Of a DNA stretch of 44,113 bases, positions 39,861-44,113 are shown piece by piece. The notes below the pieces were generated by a model. The model worked only from the letters and a program-made list of their open reading frames with translations. It did no database searches and was not told where the DNA came from. Made by a program: the position numbers and the translations under genes. Each line of letters opens with the position of its first letter. Within the stretch, counting starts at the first letter, position 1. The stretch is from a virus. Where the stretch lies: positions 1 through 44,113 of IMG/VR virus record IMGVR_UViG_3300034167_000419. One strand, written 5' to 3'.

Positions 39861-40526
39861 TTAAAACGGAATGATTGCTTCAATTTCTGCTTCGACATCA
39901 ATATCCTCTACATCAACTTTAGCAAGATATGTTTTAAGATATGCTTCTAACTCATCAAACTTTGCATCTGCATCTCTTGCATCTAAATCCTCAATATCAG
40001 CACCAATTGTAAAGTTTGGTACGGAGAATACAACCTTACCTTTTTTACTCTCGGTAGCAGTAGCTACATTTACCCAAGTACGAGTAATGCTTTGTCTGTT
40101 TGCTTTTACAAACTCTCCCCATTGTTGGGTAGCAGAACCTTTCAACTGGATGTTAGCTAATGCTCCATCTTCTAACATAATGTAGATAGATTTTGAATAG
40201 TGTCCACCTGCATTTTTAACACGTTCTTTAATCTCATTGTACAATCCTTTTGCAATCTCTCCGCCTTTAAATGCCTTAACGGTCATCGGCTCTTTAGAAA
40301 GATACTTAACCTCATTCGAGAAAATACCTGAAGAACTTGCATCATTCCAACCTTTTACAGTTGATAATTCATCAAGGAAAACAAACTTAAATGGAAGCGG
40401 AACTTCAACATTTTTGCCTAATCCTTTGTCGTAATAAGAAAATCCTTTTTGGTCGGACTTCCAATCGAGGAACTTTGTTGCTGGATTTTTACTTCCTCCA
40501 GCGAAAACTTGTGTTCTATTGCTCAT
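39861..40526 (-). CDS. SSB-like single-stranded-DNA-binding protein
   Basis: A 221-residue phage protein. The body (VPLPFKFVFLDELSTVKGWN, then YSKSIYIMLEDGALANIQLK and TQQWGEFVKANR) is a recurring Bacteroidota phage protein with OB-fold-like strands. The end is very acidic (DVEDIDVEAEIEAIIPF) and finishes IPF, like the protein-interaction tip of bacterial SSBs. Neighbours (primase-helicase, hairpin region) support a replication role. Own promoter at 40579-40610 and own terminator. Confidence 0.65.
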   Translation of the reverse strand: MSNRTQVFAGGSKNPATKFLDWKSDQKGFSYYDKGLGKNVEVPLPFKFVFLDELSTVKGWNDASSSGIFSNEVKYLSKEPMTVKAFKGGEIAKGLYNEIKERVKNAGGHYSKSIYIMLEDGALANIQLKGSATQQWGEFVKANRQSITRTWVNVATATESKKGKVVFSVPNFTIGADIEDLDARDADAKFDELEAYLKTYLAKVDVEDIDVEAEIEAIIPF

Positions 40527-40578
40527 AGCATATAAAATTTAGTAGGGGAAATTATGATGCTCCCCCATAACATCTTGA

Positions 40579-40610
40579 CAAATGTAATACTTAATTCTCA
40601 GTTATCCAAA
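40579..40610 (-). promoter_or_regulatory. Promoter of the SSB-like gene
   Basis: Minus strand: TTTG (40610-40607), 20 bp, TACATTTG (40586-40579), inside AAGTATTACATTTGTCAA. The leader to the ATG at 40526 is about 50 nt and includes GGGGGAGC. Confidence 0.6.
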
Positions 40611-40806
40611 TAAAATTGAAAGAAAATACAAAAAAAAGTATTTGGATGATATGTTCGGTATCTTCTTCTTCGATTTCCTCACTATTATATAACGCTCCGA
40701 GCATTACACCCTTAATTGGAACTATTGTTATTTCTCCTTGATAATGGTAAATTAATTCCATTAAGAACCAAGCAACTCCTATTATTGCAGCTAATATTGT
40801 TATCAT
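40591..40806 (-). CDS. 71-aa membrane protein
   Basis: Transmembrane helix at about 3-20 (TILAAIIGVAWFLMELIY), an acidic middle (NSEEIEEEDTE), then a second hydrophobic stretch (IIQILFFVFSFNFIWI). Two-helix small membrane protein, unrecognised. Its ATG overlaps the preceding stop (ATGA). Confidence 0.6.
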   Translation of the reverse strand: MITILAAIIGVAWFLMELIYHYQGEITIVPIKGVMLGALYNSEEIEEEDTEHIIQILFFVFSFNFIWITEN

Positions 40807-40889
40807 TTTTCTAATCGTATTAAATTAATTTTTCTGTACACTTCGTTTACTCGTTCCTTATTTACACCCCTCTTGTGGTAAAATTCCAT
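40803..40889 (-). CDS. 28-aa hypothetical peptide
   Basis: MEFYHKRGVNKERVNEVYRK then INLIRLEK. Very short and basic. The ATGA overlap with the membrane protein start and its 32-bp overlap with the upstream gene end support translation coupling, but it could be noise. Confidence 0.35.
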   Translation of the reverse strand: MEFYHKRGVNKERVNEVYRKINLIRLEK

Positions 40890-41238
40890 AATCCTCAAAA
40901 CTCTTTGCCAATGACTGTACTTTCTTTTCATAAATATATATAAATTTTTGTTGTTCTTTTATTCCGTTGCAATTATCGTATATTAGATTTAATCCCATTC
41001 CATTATCTTCAGAAGCTAATTTTACTGACTCATATACCTTGCCATCACTTAATCTTTTTATTTTTCTAATAATAGAAACTTCGCTTTCACTTTTCTTATT
41101 AGGAACTGGCAATCCACGCTTGATACATTCTAAGACTATGAAATCATAATCATCCCATTTTGGTCTTGGCTTGTCCCACAACCGATGTTCTTTTATTCCA
41201 GCATCTCGTAAGACTTTACTTATCTCGTGGTTTCTCAT
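40858..41238 (-). CDS. NUMOD1/IENR-like DNA-binding protein
   Basis: A 126-residue protein. The middle (IIRKIKRLSDGKVYESVKLA then SEDNGMGLNLIYDNCNGIKE) matches the short helix-turn-helix of NUMOD1/IENR modules found in homing-endonuclease tails, here without any HNH motif. The start resembles a small HTH (MRNHEISKVLRDAGIKEHRL). Possibly a degraded or free DNA-binding module. ATGA overlap with the next gene. Confidence 0.5.
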   Translation of the reverse strand: MRNHEISKVLRDAGIKEHRLWDKPRPKWDDYDFIVLECIKRGLPVPNKKSESEVSIIRKIKRLSDGKVYESVKLASEDNGMGLNLIYDNCNGIKEQQKFIYIYEKKVQSLAKSFEDYGILPQEGCK

Positions 41239-41480
41239 AATGATTTTATGTATTGTCCGTTAGTATTCATAAGCAAGACTATATCAAATTTCCTATCATA
41301 TTCCTGTACAACGTAATTAAGTATAGAATTTACATCGTTGTACATCTGAACGTACATCATAAGTTCGTTTCTACTCAATTCAGGTTTGTGTTTATAACCA
41401 TCAAACTTTTCTTTGTAATATATATATATTAGCTCGGTGGGGTTAGTCTGCTTTAATCTGATATACTCTTGTCTTGTCAT
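41235..41480 (-). CDS. Hypothetical protein, 81 aa
   Basis: MTRQEYIRLKQTNPTELIYI, then LSRNELMMYVQMYNDVNSIL. Mostly helical and Tyr-rich; unrecognised. A TTG-20-TATATTTG promoter-like pattern lies in the end of the upstream gene, with the box only 4 nt before this ATG. Confidence 0.6.
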   Translation of the reverse strand: MTRQEYIRLKQTNPTELIYIYYKEKFDGYKHKPELSRNELMMYVQMYNDVNSILNYVVQEYDRKFDIVLLMNTNGQYIKSL

Positions 41481-41481
41481 T

Positions 41482-41706
41482 CTACAAATATACGGTTAAT
41501 TTTCCAGTTTTGCAACTAAGTTTGTGAATACCATTGTATTGACCGCAATGTGGACATTTCATTTCCCAGTACTCATCACATTCTCCTTTTGAATTTATTG
41601 GTGGGGTAACGAACCAAGATTGTCTATATTTACTTTCCATTGCGGTGTATCGGTAACAGAACTCTCGCTTGTCACAATTAGTTCCTTTGCATTTAGTTAT
41701 GTCCAT
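41482..41706 (-). CDS. Cys-rich zinc-binding-like protein, 74 aa
   Basis: MDITKCKGTNCDKREFCYRY, then a SWFVTPP segment, GECDEYW and KCPHCGQYNGIHKLSC. Eight Cys residues in pairs; the last set (CPHC...C) looks like a zinc ribbon. The KCKGTNCDKREFCYRYTA start recurs in small phage proteins. Function unknown. Confidence 0.65.
   Translation of the reverse strand: MDITKCKGTNCDKREFCYRYTAMESKYRQSWFVTPPINSKGECDEYWEMKCPHCGQYNGIHKLSCKTGKLTVYL
41485..41515 (-). promoter_or_regulatory. Possible internal promoter before 41480
   Basis: Minus strand TTG, 20 bp, TATATTTG (41492-41485), 4 nt before the ATG at 41480. It lies in the coding end of the Cys-rich gene (VYL-stop), so it could be a coincidence of codons. 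Confidence 0.4.
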
Positions 41707-41708
41707 AT

Positions 41709-42035
41709 TTACTTATTTAAAAATGTTTCTATTTGTTTAAACAGCCAACCTGTTAAATACGCTTCAGGTTCATCGTTAAATCTATCTAATTCTATTCCCT
41801 TGTCTTGATAGATGTAGTTTTTTAAATGCGTTACTTCGTGTGCTATAATGCTTCCATCAGTATATTCAAATCCCATAACATACTCACTAAATTTATTAGG
41901 TACTCTCATAGTTACAGCTCCGTAATTAGATAATGAGCTTGTTTCGTATTTACTCTCCATATAAGACAAATCTTTGTCTAAAATTATAGTAAGTTTGCAC
42001 TGGTAAATAGGAATATCAATTGTTGTTTTTTTCAT
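41709..42035 (-). CDS. HEVTH metallopeptidase-like protein
   Basis: A 108-residue protein with HEVTH at 66-70 in GSIIAHEVTHLKNYIYQDKG and a downstream NDEPEAYL (88-94) that could provide the third zinc ligand. This resembles SprT-like or minimal gluzincin peptidases found in phages. It may be an active protease or a metal-binding protein; substrate unknown. Confidence 0.65.
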   Translation of the reverse strand: MKKTTIDIPIYQCKLTIILDKDLSYMESKYETSSLSNYGAVTMRVPNKFSEYVMGFEYTDGSIIAHEVTHLKNYIYQDKGIELDRFNDEPEAYLTGWLFKQIETFLNK

Positions 42036-42314
42036 TTACAATAATACTTTAGTTCCTATTTCGTATTTCTGTACAGGGTTGATTAGTTTCAGAAGTATAA
42101 ATAATTGCTCAGCTTCGTGGTAATCAATTTTACCTGATTCATCTCCTTCTAATCCATTTCCAGTATCTTTAATTACCATTGCAATCTTGCCCTTTATATG
42201 GTCGTTCCATTGCTCTGCGTTGCTGAAATAAAGATTATGATATATCACATCTCCTTGAGTTAGTTCTTCGTAATCATACTCGTGTATGTCGTCTATAAAA
42301 ATTTGTTGTTTCAT
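42036..42314 (-). CDS. Hypothetical protein, 92 aa
   Basis: Acidic protein (MKQQIFIDDIHEYDYEELTQ then IKGKIAMVIKDTGNGLEGDE). Beta-rich first half, helical end. Stop is directly before the HEVTH gene start. Unrecognised. Confidence 0.6.
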   Translation of the reverse strand: MKQQIFIDDIHEYDYEELTQGDVIYHNLYFSNAEQWNDHIKGKIAMVIKDTGNGLEGDESGKIDYHEAEQLFILLKLINPVQKYEIGTKVLL

Positions 42315-42661
42315 TCTTTGTTTAGTTTACTTGGTACGGTTATACATAAATCATTTTTTAAATACTCGCTTAAAATTCTATCAATTCTATGCTGAGGTAT
42401 GAAGAATACTTTTTCTAAATCCATAGCTCTGTTATCACGGTGGGTAAGGAAGTACTCTACAATTGCAAATCTCTCATTAGGAGTTATAAATTTGCGTGGA
42501 TTCTTCATCGTCTTTAACAAATCAATATTTGATTTTAAGTAATACAATTTGTGGTTTAGGTTTAATGGCTGGATGTCCAGTTTATCAAATCTTTGTACTA
42601 CTGTATTCTTACTTATTCTAAATTGACTTGCTATATCTAATGCAGTTACATAGTGTGCCAT
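42311..42661 (-). CDS. Helix-turn-helix DNA-binding protein, 116 aa
   Basis: The start MAHYVTALDIASQFRISKNT, then VVQRFDKLDIQPL, is a classic helix-turn-helix (helix, turn, recognition helix RISKNTVVQRFDKL). A second helical part (ERFAIVEYFLTHRDNRAMDL) may dimerise. Probably a phage regulator of early genes. ATGA overlap with the next gene, and the start shares a base with the YqaJ stop. Confidence 0.65.
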   Translation of the reverse strand: MAHYVTALDIASQFRISKNTVVQRFDKLDIQPLNLNHKLYYLKSNIDLLKTMKNPRKFITPNERFAIVEYFLTHRDNRAMDLEKVFFIPQHRIDRILSEYLKNDLCITVPSKLNKE

Positions 42662-43338
42662 TATACTTGTAATTTACTATTGATTTTCGCAATGTAGTCC
42701 TCCTTAATAGCTATTGCTTCCTCAAGTCTTTCTTTAATAAGACTAATCATTTCCTCATCTCTTTTTACTTCGATTGTGTGATGAAATTCCTCGCCATCAA
42801 TGATACAGTAGTTAAAGAAATACGCCTTGTCAGAATTACTACATAACATCTGCATCTGCATCTGAGCATAGTATTCCTTATCGATATTCTCATCAGCCAC
42901 AATCTTAAAGAACTTTGTTGCTCGTGGACACTTAATCTCAAGTATCGCATCTTTTCCTACAACGCCATCGGGTGACGCTCCTGCGTGTTGTCCATAAGGA
43001 AACATAAATGATTCAGTTGCTTCAGGGTGCATCTCTTGGAATTTAGCAAATGCTAATGGCTCTAACTCAACTCCACGTTGCATATCAGCACCACGATAAC
43101 TATCTTCTACTTGACCGTACAATTGTTCGATTGCTTTTTCAATAGCGTAAGATTTTCCAGTTTCTCCCAATCCACGAACTCCTAAAAGTTTATGAATTTC
43201 TGATGCGGTAAACTTACCATATCTATCTTTGAACCATTCGTTGCTACGCTGGGTTGCCTCGTTGGCTTTTGATGCCTCGTTGGTATGGTTCATTGTGTAG
43301 TATTCGCTATACTCTAATGCTTGGTGTCTATTGCTCAT
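42661..43338 (-). CDS. YqaJ-type recombination exonuclease
   Basis: A 225-residue PD-(D/E)xK nuclease (lambda-exonuclease-like). RYGKFTASEIHKLLG, RGVELEPLAFAKF, GASPDGVVG with Asp124 and LEIKCPRA with Glu134/Lys136 match the YqaJ family. It should chew 5' ends for recombination; no annealase gene is evident. I set the start at 43338, an ATGA overlap with the 53-aa gene, over 43356. The N-terminal NEATQRSN region is encoded by a 13-bp repeat copy. Confidence 0.88.
   Translation of the reverse strand: MSNRHQALEYSEYYTMNHTNEASKANEATQRSNEWFKDRYGKFTASEIHKLLGVRGLGETGKSYAIEKAIEQLYGQVEDSYRGADMQRGVELEPLAFAKFQEMHPEATESFMFPYGQHAGASPDGVVGKDAILEIKCPRATKFFKIVADENIDKEYYAQMQMQMLCSNSDKAYFFNYCIIDGEEFHHTIEVKRDEEMISLIKERLEEAIAIKEDYIAKINSKLQV
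43251..43263. repeat. Isolated 13-bp repeat copy inside the YqaJ gene
   Basis: GGGTTGCCTCGTT lies inside the coding region of the YqaJ N-terminus (encoding NEATQ on the minus strand); a partial copy (GCCTCGTTGG) follows at 43274-43283. Family also at 1550, 1735 and 3053. Confidence 0.85.
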
Positions 43339-43496
43339 TTGTTTTTTATTTTCCAAATCCCTACTAAATTACTACTATGTTTTTTAGGCATTATATAAAA
43401 TTTAAAGTGACCTACTTCGTTTAAATTACTCCAATTATATACTTCTATAAATGAACCGTTGCCTATTACTTGATTAACCTTATATCCTTCTTTCAT
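43335..43496 (-). CDS. 53-aa hypothetical protein
   Basis: MKEGYKVNQVIGNGSFIEVY then NWSNLNEVGHFKFYIMPKKH and a basic end. Alternating strands, no signal peptide. ATGA overlaps on both sides (43335-43338 and 43493-43496), which supports a real gene. Unrecognised. Confidence 0.6.
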   Translation of the reverse strand: MKEGYKVNQVIGNGSFIEVYNWSNLNEVGHFKFYIMPKKHSSNLVGIWKIKNK

Positions 43497-43600
43497 TTGT
43501 TAACTCTTTCGTAAGCGTTACACATCTTTTCGTTGTCGTGGTAGTGAATGGATTGTACTACTTTTCTCATCCATTTGTCAAATTTTTTTATCTCTTTCAT
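43493..43600 (-). CDS. 35-aa hypothetical protein
   Basis: MKEIKKFDKWMRKVVQSIHY then HDNEKMCNAYERVNK. Basic, helical. ATGA overlap downstream and TAATG overlap upstream support translation. Unrecognised. Confidence 0.5.
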   Translation of the reverse strand: MKEIKKFDKWMRKVVQSIHYHDNEKMCNAYERVNK

Positions 43601-43788
43601 TATAAGTATTGTGATAGGATTATTTGTTTATCTAATTGTTCTTCTGATGATAACGAGCCAAAGGTAATAAAATTTGATTCAATTTTAGCTAATTCTTTTA
43701 AATGATTTGTAGCAATGTCTAATCTTCTTTGTTGGTGCTTCATAATCAATTCTAATGACTCTATTTGTTGTAGGATTACTTCTTCCAT
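43600..43788 (-). CDS. 62-aa coiled-coil-like protein
   Basis: MEEVILQQIESLELIMKHQQ then RRLDIATNHLKELAKIESNF. Long amphipathic helix, probably coiled coil. TAATG overlaps on both sides. Unrecognised. Confidence 0.6.
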   Translation of the reverse strand: MEEVILQQIESLELIMKHQQRRLDIATNHLKELAKIESNFITFGSLSSEEQLDKQIILSQYL

Positions 43789-44054
43789 TATAGTCTTGAT
43801 ATTTCTAAGGTTAATTTTCTTTTTAATTTCTCAAGTTTTACTTCTAACTCTAAACTAACATCGCCAAAAGTAGTTCGCTCTTGCTCTATGTCATTAATAG
43901 CTCTATTTACTCTATCAATTGTTCCAGCAATACCATTAATTTCTTCAATCAACGCATTTAAAATGTCATCGTTGTACTCTCTTTCTACATAGTCAATAAG
44001 ATTTTCTAATGCAGTTCCTAATTCTTCCATAATTAATTTATTAAAGTCTGCCAC
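43788..44054 (-). CDS. First early gene, 88-aa coiled-coil protein
   Basis: The frame starts at a GTG (44054) giving MADFNKLIMEELGTALENLI; an in-frame ATG at 44030 would give an 80-residue protein. The promoter box is 25 bp before the GTG. The protein is acidic and fully helical (IDYVEREYNDDILNALIEEI, LEVKLEKLKRKLTLEIS). Likely an oligomeric early protein of unknown function. The start region lies in the terminal repeat. Confidence 0.65.
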   Translation of the reverse strand: MADFNKLIMEELGTALENLIDYVEREYNDDILNALIEEINGIAGTIDRVNRAINDIEQERTTFGDVSLELEVKLEKLKRKLTLEISRL

Positions 44055-44113
44055 AAATTTGTTTCCTTGACTTCGAGTACAAATCTATATAAGTTATATT
44101 AATCCACAAAATA
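44010..44113. repeat. Right copy of 104-bp terminal direct repeat
   Basis: Identical to bases 1-104. It includes the start of the first early gene and its promoter (44080-44110), showing that the window is cut inside one early control region. Confidence 0.95.

Overview
The window reads as one essentially complete genome of a tailed, siphovirus-like bacteriophage of a Bacteroidota host, most likely a Flavobacterium-type bacterium. The first 104 bases (1-104) are repeated exactly at the end (44010-44113), so the contig closes into a circle of about 44,009 bp. The host call rests on several sequence signs: Bacteroidota-type promoters (TAnnTTTG, several with TTG or TTTG 18-20 bp upstream), an AT-rich genome, a BT4734/VirE-N type primase-helicase, and a tail protein ending in a Fibrobacter-succinogenes-major-paralogous (FISUMP) domain. 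I see no integrase, no clear lysogeny repressor and no DNA polymerase, so a lytic phage using the host polymerase is the simplest reading.

Layout. (1) 1-5928 is an accessory region: two short plus-strand genes (337-1013, the second MazG-like), a minus-strand operon of small genes (1303 down to 1561-2945 with a terminator between), a 500-bp divergent control region full of short repeats, and a plus-strand operon (3451-5074) with a cysteine-containing GP88/DUF7227-like protein, an SH3-like protein and three tiny membrane peptides. This region is bracketed by two similar ~200-bp elements (about 130-336 and 5705-5928), each with a C10/G10 hairpin and a promoter. (2) 5929-15861 is the packaging and head module: small and large terminase, portal, putative scaffold, major capsid, connector/neck genes, major tail protein and two genes in the tail-assembly-chaperone slot. 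(3) 15929-28426 is the tail: tape measure, a 1187-residue tail protein with a FISUMP tip, an S74 self-cleaving fibre, a further fibre, and a lectin/arabinofuranosidase-like tip. (4) 28420-29982 is the lysis cassette: two small membrane proteins, a GH24 lysozyme and a predicted single-molecule spanin. It is followed by a 44-residue protein and a DnaQ-like exonuclease that share an N-terminal module. The plus-strand half ends at a bidirectional terminator (31094-31127).

The minus-strand half (44054 down to 31129) is the early/replication half. It begins at a promoter lying inside the terminal overlap. It holds small leader genes, a YqaJ-type recombination exonuclease, an HTH protein, a HEVTH metallopeptidase-like protein, an SSB-like protein with an acidic IPF tail, a 320-bp hairpin-rich intergenic region, the primase-helicase, a run of tiny paralogous genes, a homing endonuclease next to an SF2 helicase, a VRR-NUC nuclease, a tRNA-like sequence and a calcineurin-like phosphoesterase. 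Genes are tightly coupled (many ATGA or TAATG overlaps). I used these overlaps to support about twenty very short genes and to correct several start sites.

The most unusual material is the twin hairpin/promoter elements around the accessory island, the dispersed 13-bp repeat family that runs into gene ends, the 17-bp tandem array, the exonuclease N-terminal module that also exists as a free 44-residue protein, the DnaJ-like zinc motif in the portal, the 57-nt tRNA-like sequence, and the multi-hairpin gap beside the primase. All functions are assigned from sequence reading alone, without database searches.
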